Positions 34,929 through 47,000 of a stretch of DNA of 64,000 nt are shown piece by piece. Position 1 is the stretch's first letter; each line of letters opens with the position of its first letter. The position numbers and the translations under genes are program-made. Below the pieces are notes generated by a model. That model saw nothing but the letters and a program-made list of their open reading frames with translations. It ran no database searches and was not told where the DNA came from. The DNA comes from Anaeramoeba flamelloides (Eukaryota > Metamonada > Anaeramoebidae): assembly GCA_027625915.1 (NCBI GenBank), contig JANTQA010000036.1, positions 1,979,501 through 2,043,500 of the forward strand, in the 5' to 3' direction.

Positions 34929-35610
34929 AAGTCAAAGTGGACAGTTGTGATGGGTGAAATACACGTGTTTAAATATTTTGCAAAGATATTATAAGAAAAA
35001 ATTTATTTTGGAAATTTTCAAAATTGAAATCATTTTTTCACATTTTTATTTTTTTATTTTTATTTTTTGTTTTTTTTTAAAAAGTAATTCAGTTGCAAAA
35101 AATTTTTTTATTGCAAGATCAATAGTCACTTGGTAAAAACGTGTTATTATAAGGTTATTGAAACTGTGGAAATTATTGTTGAGAAATCATATTGATTTCT
35201 ATTGGAATTCTATTCGATCTTTGATCTTGATATTTGCTTAATAAATGTGAAAAAGTTTCACTTCATTTTCATTTCCGTTTGCAAATAGAGACCACAAATA
35301 CCAACACACTTCGTTTGGGGAACTTTATTAGTAAAATAAAGTCTGGAAAATGAAGTTAAAATGTTTCATATTTATTATTCAAATGCCAGCAAAGTTCAAA
35401 ATAAACATTGTTGTTTTTCTCAAAATGATTAAGAATTTGAGTTTTTCAATTTTTAAGAAAATTTATTGATTAATTAGTTTTCTTTCAGACATATATCAAC
35501 AATTCTTTGATGTATATTATTCTCTTTATTACTTATTTGTTATTCAACGGTCAATTATATAAAATAATTGATATTTGAAAATAATGTTGGGTACCTTGAC
35601 TGAAACAGAG
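34929..35610 (+). mobile_element. Dispersed element A, copy 3, with nested insert
   Basis: Begins AAGTCAAAGTGGACAGTTGTG and ends near GTACCTTGACTGAAACAGAG. It is longer than the other copies because a hairpin element (35235-35385) splits it near the conserved GATCTTxAATTGAAGATC position. Confidence 0.6.
35235..35385. mobile_element. Hairpin MITE nested in element A
   Basis: The left arm TTAATAAATGTGAAAAAGTT, continuing TCACTTCATTTTC, pairs with the complement of the right arm GAATAATAAATATGAAACAT, continuing TTTAACTTCATTTTCC. Other copies of element A lack this segment, so it is a later insertion. Its TTTCACTTC block is shared with 24889-25055 and about 40650. Confidence 0.55.
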
Positions 35611-37282
35611 TTAAGAAGAAACACCAACACCAAAGCAGTTCCCTTCCAAAAAGCTTAATTTGTAAAAAAAAAAAAATAATTCTATTTAACGGACCACTAC
35701 TCTCTGAAAACAAGGTAAACTTTTTAAATATATTATTGATGATATTTTTCACTTTAAAATTTGGGATACTCCAAGTGTCAAAAAATGCTGATTGACTTAG
35801 ATAGCTCCTCAAAGAATATTATTTTTAGTGAAATCCATTGTTTTTTCCCATTTGTTATGAAAAAGAAATTCAAGAAACCAATATCATTTTTAATTATTGT
35901 TGACTGCCTTGTTGCTTTAATCATTTAATTGATAAAGACTATATAAAAAGAAATCCTCAATTCTCATTGATATCAACATTATACCAAATATATATGTGAT
36001 ATTTTAACAAGACAATTTTTATTTACTAAAATAGTTCCAAATTGAATTTTTGACTCAAATTATTAGGTAATTTTTTCAATACAAGTTTATTTTTTCGAAA
36101 ATAGTTTTTATTCAACATTATTCTTGCAAAATATCGGTTTTGAAAAAGTATTTGTTTATTTTTTATTTTAAATAAATTAAAAACCAAAAGAATTCTGATC
36201 CTAATTCAACTTTTTAACCATATTTTTTTCTTTTTCTTTGGGTTTAATCTTTTGTTACTGTTTTTTGATCTCAAGTATAGAATCCTTTTCCTTTACTCTT
36301 TGAAAATATATTCATTGTTTTGGCTTGATTTGATAAAAATATTTGATAAAAGAATTTCGAAAAGAAAATTGTAAAATGAAATTTCATCAAAAAAATCAAT
36401 TTAATCTCTGATTTTAACTATTTCATTTCCAAAGATGAATAAATAACAAATATCCGATAATACGCTACGGTCAATTTTTTTTTTTTTTCATTCTTTGTTT
36501 TTGAAAAGTTTATTGGGAAAGGTGATATTTCATGTGTGATCTTCAAAAAGAAAAGATTTGTACAAATTAAAAAGCTTCTCCTAATAAAAATACCCCCTTT
36601 ATCTTTAGTTTCTCTTAAACGATCTTTCTTCAAACATATTTCTATATTTCAAACAAAAATATAATCAAAACCAAAATATTAATCAAAATAAATGTTCAAA
36701 AAAACGAAAAATGATAGATTCAACTATTGTTAACTTTGGGTTCGCTTTCTTTTCACAAATAGAGTAACTTATTTGTATTTTGATTTCAAAGTGTCAATGT
36801 TTTGTGGTATTCAAAAAATCTTATTTCAGTAAAGTTGTTGTAAACTCTGAAAATTTATCAAAATTGTAAAATGTACCCCACTTCCTTAAATTGTGTTTTT
36901 TTTGAATTTATTTTTTTCGCTCTCACTTTTAAATTTGTAAAACTATTTATTTTGTTTCTTTATTTGGGTGTTTTCACAATTTATGAAAGAGAGGATCCTA
37001 AGCCAGGAAAGGAATAATTGTACAAATAAAAAATATAATTAGTAGGCTCTGTTTATTTTTAGTTTTGCTTTTCTTGTTCGGAGAGCTTGGTCGAGAAACG
37101 AATAGAAAAACAAATAAAAAATATTTCTGATTAAAGAACGGTAGTTGAGCTTCTTTTGAAGGAATAACCCCAACAGCATGCAAAAATAAAAATTTAAGAT
37201 TAGAAAGTAGTAAAAAGTTTGTCAAAACAGCAATTTGAGAATAAAAATGATCTTTTTTGAAATCATATGGAGATCATAACAT

Positions 37283-37720
37283 TCAAAGGCACCCATTTTT
37301 CACAATTTCCTCGTTGTTGGTCGAGGAAATAAGTTTGCTCACAAACTCAGTAGGGTGTATACTAAACTTGTCATTCAAGACTTTAAAGAATAAGTCGACA
37401 CTACTTTGCTTACGGTAACGCTCGACTTCTTCATTTAAAGTGTTCACCAAATTAATTAATCTTGCCCGCTCATGGCGTAGTTCGCCAACTTCACGTTCAA
37501 TTTGAGAAACATACATTTTCCTCTTGTCACGTGACTTTTTTGCAGAGAGCCTGTTACGCTCCTTTCTTTTTTGTGTCTTCATCATCGGATCGCTGTCCCC
37601 TTGGTCATCCTTGCTGGGTGATCTTTTACGTGAATTTCTTTTGATTTGGATCAGAAGACGATGAGGGGACTTTCTTGTGATTATAGGCTTTGTTGAAGTT
37701 GTTAGAGATTTTGAATACAT
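37283..37720 (-). CDS. Small bZIP transcription factor
   Basis: A single-exon gene of 145 residues starting at ATG 37720-37718. The basic region covers about residues 48-69 (KTQKRKERNRLSAKKSRDKR) with the DNA-contact signature N56-R-L-S-A-K-K-S-R64. A coiled-coil zipper follows with heptad residues I74, L81, L88 and L95. The N-terminus is basic and rich in Ser, Lys and Arg; the short tail after the zipper has no known domain. The family dimerises and binds short palindromic DNA sites in the nucleus. The partner and target genes cannot be told from sequence. At 145 residues it is short for the family and lacks an obvious acidic activation domain. An upstream exon is possible but not required. 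Confidence 0.9.
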   Translation of the reverse strand: MYSKSLTTSTKPIITRKSPHRLLIQIKRNSRKRSPSKDDQGDSDPMMKTQKRKERNRLSAKKSRDKRKMYVSQIEREVGELRHERARLINLVNTLNEEVERYRKQSSVDLFFKVLNDKFSIHPTEFVSKLISSTNNEEIVKNGCL

Positions 37721-38970
37721 AGTGGTTTGTTGGAGAAAATCTGTTGTTTTCTGGAAAAAATTGAAAAGTATTTGATCAGTTAAAAACTGAGAAACGATAA
37801 AATTGATAAGTTTTGTTGGTTGGGAATGTTGAAGAACTTTTTTTTTTCCAAAGATTGAAAAATAAAAAAATGATTAGAATAAAATTTTTAAAAAAGAATT
37901 ATTTTTGTCGATCTTATGTAATTTTTCTATTTTTAAAAATATTTTTTCTTTTTTACTCCCTTTATATTGTTTTTTTATTTTCGTTTTAGTCTTTCTTCAA
38001 GATCCAATTATCATTTCGAAAGTTCTTATTTTTTTTTTTATAACGAATAATTTTTCTTGATATCTTTTTGTCGAACCAATAAATCACCCAAATTTTAAGG
38101 TGATTGAATTTAATTCTTCTTATCAATTTTGGCTCAAGTTTTAATTCACTTAATTCATTTGTTCTTTTAATGTAAAGTGTTGTGCGATAACTTTATTAAT
38201 CACAAAAGCTAAACAAGAAAAGTTTTTTTAAAGTGAAGACTCAAGTGGTGGATCTACTTTTACGGACTGGAAAAGAAACACTACAAAACTCTTCTTAATT
38301 TTTTCAAAAACTTATAAATTAATTTTTATGAGGATTATGTCATTAAAATAAAAAAAAAATGTTTAACTAAAAAAAAAGATCAAGAATAATCAAGAATTGA
38401 TTTCATCCTATGTAAAATGATACAATTATTCAAAGATTTATTTAAAGATATGAAATTCCGGTTGTTATTTCATTTGAACCCATTCTTCATCTGGCTGGGT
38501 GTATAATTTTCAAGATTTAACTTTTAATTTCTTAATCAACTTTTAAAAATAATTTTGTTTGAAAAGCTTTTAGTTAGTATTTTAAAAGATCAAAAATATT
38601 TTTGGATTTAAAAGAATATTTTAGTGTCTATTAGTACTTTGGTACATTTCAATCAAGTTTTTCCAACAATATTATGTAATTTGAAAAAACAAAAACTCAA
38701 AGGAAACAATTTTTTTAACAATTTTTGTTGAACTCTATGAAAATATATAAAATGTAAAATTGGACACATATACCTTAATCTAACCTTTTTTTTGTTCCAT
38801 TATGGTAATTAATTACAAATTTCCCTTACTATTATGGGATCGTGATTAAAGGATCTTGAAATAATTTCTTACCCCTGTCCCCTAAAAAATAAGATTGACT
38901 TTTTTGACAAAAAGAAACCACACTTTTCAATAAAGAAAAAGAAATATACAATACAAATTGTTTCGAAAAG

Positions 38971-39470
38971 CAGTGGAAAAAATACCGGACATGATTATAA
39001 TATCCCTGCCAAGATTTTTAATTGTGAATATTATGAAAATTGTTCTGTAATTTCTTTTATTTAGAATCAAATCCTTTTTTTAAAAATCAAACTTTTTTAA
39101 ATTATAACCCACCTACTTTTTAGAATAATAATTAATGAAATTACACTTATTCAAAACACCATTCAATCAATCAAAAAACCAAAATAAAAATTCTCATTTT
39201 CCAAACTCGGACGAACATCAATAAAACTTGATTATTGTTTTTCAAAAAAATTAGATTTACTAAAGGTTATCAAACAATTACTTGAGTATTCTAGAGAAAC
39301 CCCACTTTAATGAACTTTAAGTAGGTTTATTGCCTGTTTCATAATAAATTTTAGTTATTTATAATAAGTATTTGATTGAAAATCAATGAATACAGACTAA
39401 TTTTACTAATACTGATAAATTCTAATAAATGGAAGAAAATTTTTTCATGTCCGGTATTTTTTTCCCTACT
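38971..39470. mobile_element. Non-autonomous element with CAGT...CCGGACATGA termini
   Basis: The left end CAGTGGAAAAAATACCGGAC, continuing ATGA, pairs with the complement of the right end AGTAGGGAAAAAAATACCGG, continuing ACATGA. The CAGT start followed by a conserved 20-odd bases suggests a Tc1/mariner-type terminus. A flanking TA pair is not clear-cut. There is no transposase in its 500 bases. Confidence 0.6.
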
Positions 39471-39721
39471 ATATATCTATTTCTATTAATAAAATATATT
39501 TTTATGAAAATACTAATAAATTGAAAATTATGTTTGGAAATATCTACTTGGTTTTCCTTTTTGAAATTTTTATGCTCAACTTTGAATAAAGCATTTTATG
39601 AAGTCAAGTGTTAAGAAACTCTCTGAAATTAGTTAGTCTTCAAAATTCTTTGTCCTGGACTGTTTGATAAGAAATAGTTCCAAGATTTTTAAAAATAGAA
39701 ATTGAACTAAAATTTTTTTGA

Positions 39722-39810
39722 AATTTATTAGAATTTATCAGTATTCATAATTAATAATCTTATCCTCGGATTTTTTTTTCATGTCCGTTGTATTTTTTAC
39801 ATACTATAAC
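39722..39810. repeat. Extra terminus of the CCGGACATGA element
   Basis: CATGTCCGTTGTATTTTTTACATACT resembles the right end of 38971-39470. Upstream of it, ATTTATTAGAATTTATCAG at 39722 is a perfect inverted copy of part of 39407-39429 (23 bases in all). This may be a solo or rearranged second copy. Confidence 0.45.
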
Positions 39811-41083
39811 AAGTAATATTTACAAATTTAATGATCTTACCATTTATTAAGAAAAAAAATGGAATTGATTTTTAATATACAGCTTTTCCAACACTACAAT
39901 ATAAATTTAGATAGAGAAGAAATTGATTTTCTATTCTAAAATAGTCCCCTATTTTATAAACTGTAATTGGTTCTGAAAGTTTATAAGAACATCTTATCCT
40001 GGAGTCAACAAAAAAAATGATTGACCAACAACAATAATCCCCTTTTCAAAATATAATCCATGCTTTTTTTTCTTCTTGTTCCAATGTCACATCCAATTTA
40101 CTCTTCAATTGTATACCTAAGTTCAAATCGATTTTGAATGAAAACTATTCGAGTTTTTTTGTAAATTTTGGATTATGAATGTAATTTGTTCTAAATATTT
40201 TGTAATTTTTTGAAATTTTTTGTTTTTTTTGGTTCTAAAAATCTTAAAAATATACTCTTATTTATTGAGATAAATTTTCAAATTTGATTCTTCATTTTTT
40301 AGATTTTTTTTTGAATAATAGAACTTTTAGAAACCAATATCATTTTTTATTATTTGGGTTTATTGTTGGTTTCTATGATCCATAGATGTAGGGTCTTCTA
40401 TAACAAAAAAAATATGCTTTTATATTTTGGAAATGCAATTAATTAAACTTTTCGGCACGAATTATTTCGATAACAGTATTTAAAATTCAAATTCTTATTT
40501 CAGAGAAGAAATTTTAAAATAAAAACCAACCTTTTGATTATGTTACTGTGGTGTTTTTTGTTTTTCTCTCAGAACTATTAGAGTCATTCAATTTGAAATA
40601 ATTTTTGAACTTGGTATTTTGATTAAACTACTGTCTTTTTATTGAAGAAAAGGGAAAAATTTTTCACTTCATTTTTCCTTTTCAAATTTCAAATAAAGAC
40701 CACAAATCCTAAATTACATTTCATTTTGTGAAAACTAAATTTGAAACAGAAAAAAGAGAAAGCCAAAAACAAAGCAAACTTTTTTACCATTCGTTTCTGC
40801 AAATACCTGTATTTGTATTCAACTTTTTCTTTTATCTGGAACATAATTTGTATTTAACTCAAGCTTCAACCAACAAATCTTTTGTCATCTTTCAGAGAAA
40901 AAGTATTTGATTGTTGAAATTCAATTCACTCAAAAGGATTAGGTAAAAGAAAAATTCCCTATTATGGCTAATATTTTCAAAAATCAATAATACCCAAATT
41001 TTCAAAGATCAAACAAATCAAAAATTATTTTCAACAAATTTTCGACTTAAATCAAATTTTTTTAATTTAATTTTTGTTGCCAA

Positions 41084-44000
41084 ATGAGTGACTCTTTACC
41101 ATCCTTTGTGATCACTGAAATAACTGAAAAAGAGAAAAAAAAAGCAACAAAACTGTTTTTCCAAGAAACAAACCAACAGGAAATCCATTACATGAATTGG
41201 TTTAACAAAAGGAAATTCCACAAAGGCAAAACAAAGAGAATTGAAAAAAGGATCTTGATTGTAAGTGATTATTGGATTGCCACGATCGGGAAAAGGAAAT
41301 CTTCATTGGGGAAGGTTCTTTGTCGGAAAGAACATATAACATTTCTAAAGGAAGTGAAAAGATTTAGCCAATACCATTCACGATTAATGTTCAAAGATTT
41401 CTTAATTGACATGCATAGCACGGAAAGTGACGCAATTTTAAGGGTCGTTATTGAAAGAAACAAACGCATTACACAGGGGACACCAACAAAATCACAAATG
41501 TGTATTGTTGTTCCGAAATCTCGAATTGAAGATTTCGACCTTCAAATTTCGACCAAGGCAGGTGGGTTCATTGAAACTTACTCCTCTTGGTGCTCTTATT
41601 ACAAGTCTCCAACCAACCCAAATGTCCTTGGTTTAGTTGAGAAAAAAGAAGAAAGAAATAATGGGAGCCAAACCCAAAACAAAAACCAAAAGAAAAGAAT
41701 CTTCGAGATCGATCAGCAAATTTATTTCAAGAAGGATGCAAAGAACAAACAAAAAGAAAAGAGTCTCAAGAATAAAATTCTTAGTGTGAACGAAAAAGAA
41801 ATCTTCCCGTTGGTCCTCGCCTTTCAAAACAATCGTTATTTCCAAGGGTTGTGCATTAAAAATCTAAAGGAAAAAACACTACTTGGCATGGTTGGCAAAA
41901 TGATGCTCTTTAATAGGTGCCTTACAAAGCTGTCAATAATCAATTCGCAAAGCTTTGAAGGTTTGGAAATGCTTGCAATTTCCTTAATGAACAATACCAA
42001 GTCAAAATTGACCCATCTAAATTTGTCTGGATCAAAATTTACACAACAAAACGAAGCAAAAAAATTTTTTTATTCTTTTTCCAAAATGAATACTGGTCTC
42101 AAGTTTTTAGATTTAAGTAATTGTAAGATCTCTCCTTCTTTAATTGTGGACTTGTTTGAAGGCCTTTTTCAAAATGAGAAGCATTTGTCAATGAAGAAAC
42201 TGTTGCTCTCACACAACTCCTTTGGGAAAAAGGGCAGTATTGAAATGGCAAAATGGTTAACCTGTAAGCTATTTTATTTGGATATTTTCCCCTATTTCTT
42301 TGGTTTTTTTTCATTTTCTTTTTACACGACATCTTCTTTTTCACTTTGTTACCAACAAAAATATTTTTCACCGTTTTTTTAGAGATCATTCCACCAATTT
42401 TCAACTTTTTTGCAAATCAAAATTATTTCTCAAAAAAAATTTTGTTGCAAGCTTTGCTCTCCCACTTGGGAGGGTGTTTAGTTATTGAGTTATTTTACAT
42501 TCACTTGGCAAAAAGAATTTTCATTATGAAAAAATTAGTAAAAAATTACTTATTTCAAAAGTTAAAAACATCAAAAAAAAAAATATCCAAATAGATTTTT
42601 GAATGAAAATTTTTTCAAAAAAAATGAGCTTTAGGGTATTTAAAAGAACAATTTCAAGTTTTAAAAACATTTCAAAAATGTAAAAGTAACTGATTAAAAT
42701 ATTTGCAACATCTATAGGATTTGTTTTGTGCTCAGAGATTTGAAATGGAAATTATGGAATTATAAAATCAAATTTTGGCTATTCGTCAAAGAAAGGATAA
42801 AATTTGTTGGAATTGTAAAATTTGCCCTTTTTTTTAGTCAAAGAATTTTTCTGTGATTAAATTTAATTGAGATTATGTAACTCTTTCGAGAATGTTTTTT
42901 TTTTTTAACAATTCCGCTGTTTTAACCAAAAATGAACCCCTTAAGAAGGATTTTACTGATAAATTCACAGAAAAAAAGTATAAATTTTGGTCAAAGTTCA
43001 AAAAAAAAAAACACATATTAGATGAACATTCCATTTTTCATTGATTTTGTAAAGAGTTTAGACTTTTTTCAATTAATAATTGGCCAAATATTTTGAAATT
43101 TTAAAATAAAATTTTTCATTTATAATTTGAAAAATGGAAGTAATTTATTATTATAAAACTTTCAAAATATTCAATAAACAAGTTACTTTAAGGGTATCTC
43201 ATGTTGGTATACCATTGTTGATATATATTTGGTAACTGTTGTGAAAAAAAAAAAAAAATAAATAAAATAATCACTTTTTTCGCATGGGACACTTTTTTTT
43301 TACAACAGGAAATTTCAAAACTAAAAACTCTATACATTTCAAAACAACCCTAGAATTCCATTTTTCTGATCAATTGAAACTCTTTGTAAAAAATTTGAAA
43401 ATATATTCCCATTTTACAGATAAAATATATAAATTAATAAGAGATCTTTAATTGTTCTAATTGGGGTGTTGATTAAATATTCAAAATTTATCTATTTTAA
43501 CTAATTGGCAAAAGTAGAAATTATAAATAATCCCAAATCTAAAAAATTAGGAGAGGAATGGGTCAGAAATTAGAATATAATTTGTTGTGATTAGATCTTA
43601 TTATTAATTAAAATTATATTTAAAAATACATCTATTATGATAATTACTTTATTTTTACATTAGTAAAACAAGAGTTGTATTTTATTTAGATCTTTCCATA
43701 AAAAATTTGTTGCAAAAATTTACAATTAATTTGAAGTTAATAGAATTGTTTCGTAAAAGTATAATTGGTTTGTGTAAAAGAAACAGTCGTTGTGTAATAA
43801 AGAATTAATATTGTGTAATATATTTTCTATTGCGAAATAAAAATAATTTACACAATTGATTGTTTTATTCGCAATCATTCGATAAAATGAACAATTCAGA
43901 CAATTATTGAGTAATTAATAAATCATTTGTTTAATAGAAAGAACATATTTCATAAAATTGAACTTATTCCCCTTAAATTCAATTTTATTCAAGATTTTGT

Positions 44001-47000
44001 TTTTAAAGATTAATTTTATTAATGATTTTTAGTTAAAAAAATTGTTTTTTCTTTTATAAGTTCTCAATTTTATTGGATTATTTGCCAATTTTTTCTTTTT
44101 TTGAATTTTTCAGCAAATCCGAACTTTTATTAATAAAGGAGCTAAAGGATAAGAGAAACTTTCATTAGCTTTATAATTTATAATAAAAAATTTTAAAATT
44201 TATTAAAAATGTATTTTACTAAAATCATTTTTTTACAAAACATTAGTTTATCTTTTGGGTGTTTTTTTATTTTTTTTTTTTTTGTTATTTTGCTATTTTA
44301 CTTTTTTATTTTAGTATTTTGTAACTATTTCAAAAAAATTAATAATTAGTTATAATTGAAATAAATAAATAAATCTTACATGAGAGATAAAAATTTAATA
44401 TCTATTGATTATTATTTTATCAATGAAAAATTAAAATTTGCAATATTGATCAAAAAATTTTTTATTTGAAATGTTGAACCTTTTTGAGTACAGAATAGTA
44501 AATTTTTATTTTTTAAATTTTTTAAAATGATTCTTTTATTATCAATTTTTGTATATTTCTTATTTTACAAAACAAGTTCTTTTTATAAATAAATTTTCCA
44601 ATTGTTTGGAATAGTTTCAATTCTTTTTGCTTATATAACATAAAATTGTTTAAAATATTACTAATTAGGCAATAGGTATGATTGCCTAAAAATATTTCTT
44701 TTTAAGCAATATATATTTTAAATTAAGCAATTGTTTGTATTTTTAAACAATGTTGGTTATTATTTACACAACTACTCTAATGATCTAAAATTATATAAAA
44801 CACATTTCAAAAATTGTGGTTCACATGGAATATCCAATTGAAATCTATAAACTCCTTTTATAATAAAAGGGCACATGAAATTTCAAGAATTATTCATACT
44901 TGAATCAAATCAATTGTCGTATCATTCTAAAACACAAAAAACTCTTTAAAACACAAAAAAAAAACACTCAACTGAATATTTAAAACTCATTAAAACAAAA
45001 CAATTAAAATTAAAATACAATATTTTAAAAAATGAGGTGCACTTTTATTTGAAATGAGAAATCTCGTTTTGAAAATTGTAGGGAAAAAAAATTATAAAAT
45101 CAATAAAAACTGTTGTACAAGGTGAATTGGGGAAAAGTTTTTTACATTTCATTGGTAACTCTTTAAACATCAAGATTTTGTTCTTTAAAGTCTCATTTTC
45201 AATATAAAGCCTCAATTCGTCTGGGTATTTTGTTGGAATTTTTTTTTTCCTTTTTTTATTTGTTCCAGACATCAATCCAATAATGGCCTTTCTTAATTCC
45301 TATATCTAGCTCATTCAAAATCAAACTTAAACTGTTTCTACATTTTTATACTGTCAGATCATTTCCAAATTGATTTCTTCTTATCTTGTTTTTTATTTTT
45401 TTTCCAACTGTTACAATATCCATAAATAAAAAAATGAAAAAATGAAAAAATGAAAAATTATAATGAAAATCACCAATAATTAATTATCTTATTTACAATC
45501 AAATTCAATTGTATTGATGATTTGGGTGGTGTGCCCTTTTGTTTGAAAAATAATATATATATATATATATATATTTCATTTCACTCAAAGTTCCCGGCCA
45601 AGAATGAAAAATTCACCTTTTTTTATGAATAAACCAAACTAAAATTGTTTAAAAATAAGAGAAACAATAAAATTCGGATTAGAGTTGATGTTCATCAAAG
45701 AAATATATGTACAAACCTTAAATTTCAAAAAATAGAAAATTAAAAAAAAAATTTGGGCTTCTTTCATTAGAACGTCTCCTGCGAAAATTCAATTTTTTTA
45801 GAAAAGTAAAATTGCTGATAATTAGATTTTTTAATTGTAAATATTTTATTTTTGAAAGAAAATACAAAGCTTCACTTTTAATGAAGTTTATTTAGGTTTC
45901 AAACATTTTTTTTTCAAATTTACTTTAAAAAAGAGAAGAAAAAAGAATTCATACAAATTTAGAAAAAGTATTTAGAAAAAATCTAAAAAATATAACTAAA
46001 ATTTTTCACTATTTCAAAAAAAAAATCATTTTTTTAAATTTTTTTTGGAACTTGAAGAAAAATGAAAATAATTTATCATTTTAAATTATTGGATTCACCT
46101 TTTTTTTTTGAATATGTATTATTACTTTAATTATTTAGATTTTTTTAATAACAAAACGTATTATTTTAAATAATAACTCTTGAGATACTAAATGTATTTT
46201 CAATCTTATTTCCCACAAGATGAAATATTACGAAAGAAATTTCCCAATTAAAAAATTTATTTGACCTTTACTTTGAAAGGAGATTTAGACTACTTAAACA
46301 AGTAATTTATGTTGTATTTTTTATTTTATTAATAAACAATACTAAGAAATGTAAATTTACTGCTTTTTTTTCTTTTTTCTTTTTTTTTTTTAAAAAAAAA
46401 CAATATAATTAATCAAATTTAATAATTCAAAACATTTTACTACACCCACTCTCACAAATTAACAAAAAAAAAAAAAAAAGAAAAACTTGAGTTTATTTTT
46501 TTTCTTTTTCTTGACTTTTTTATAACAAATTCCTTTTTACTTTTTTCATTCAGAAAAATCAAAAAATCTGACAAAATAATTTATCTAATTTCTTCTTTTT
46601 AAAAATTATTGGTGGGCACTGTATATTCATATTTTGAATAGTTATTGACAATCGTAATTTGGTAAAAGAAATAGACATTTCGTATTCCAAAATTTCAATT
46701 CCGATCGTTCTTGAATCCTTAAGTGAACATTTATCAAACCAAAATTTAGAAAAATTAAATTTAAGTGGGAATAAAATTAAAAAATCAAATCTCAAACATT
46801 TAATAAAAATGCTAAAAAATACTACTACTTTAAGAAATCTAAATCTATCGAAAACAAATTTGAATGGAAAAAATGTAGTAACCGTAATAGAGACAATCTT
46901 AAAAAATGAAAATTTGCACGATTTTTGTCTAAATTTATCCAATAATAATCTTGGATTTGAAGGGGGGAAACAACTGAAAAATATTTTGCAAGTGGATGAA

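Larger units (their letters stand above)
27764..37282. other. Large transposon-rich spacer between saposin and bZIP genes
   Basis: The longest gene-free region (9.5 kb), lying between the 3' ends of two convergent genes. It holds two TTAA-flanked elements, a nested composite at 28299-30227, a ~1 kb foldback at 32480-33445, a second AAGGACTAC element, element A copy 3 with a nested hairpin, and one unassigned frame at 31183-31536. No gene with recognisable similarity was found. Confidence 0.6.
37721..41083. other. Spacer between divergent bZIP and LRR genes
   Basis: No gene is supported. It contains an inverted-repeat element with CCGGACATGA ends (38971-39470), an extra half of it (39722-39810), and a TTTCACTTC-containing stretch near 40650-40740. 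T tracts precede both gene starts. Promoter elements could not be defined. Confidence 0.6.
42264..46641 (+). other. Intron of the LRR gene (4.4 kb)
   Basis: The longest intron here. It has no additional exon that I can justify. It contains a cluster of TTGTGTAAT-like motifs (43743-43935), traces of a Tc1-like transposon (about 45029-45560), a TA microsatellite and repeat G copy 1 (45575-45950). Confidence 0.7.

Noticed and set aside
34954-35136. 60-codon frame
   Set aside because: Lies wholly inside a copy of dispersed element A and is not conserved in the other copies.
36998-37225. Minus-strand 75-codon frame after the bZIP stop
   Set aside because: No ATG start, Phe/Leu-rich and unrecognised; most likely 3' untranslated sequence.
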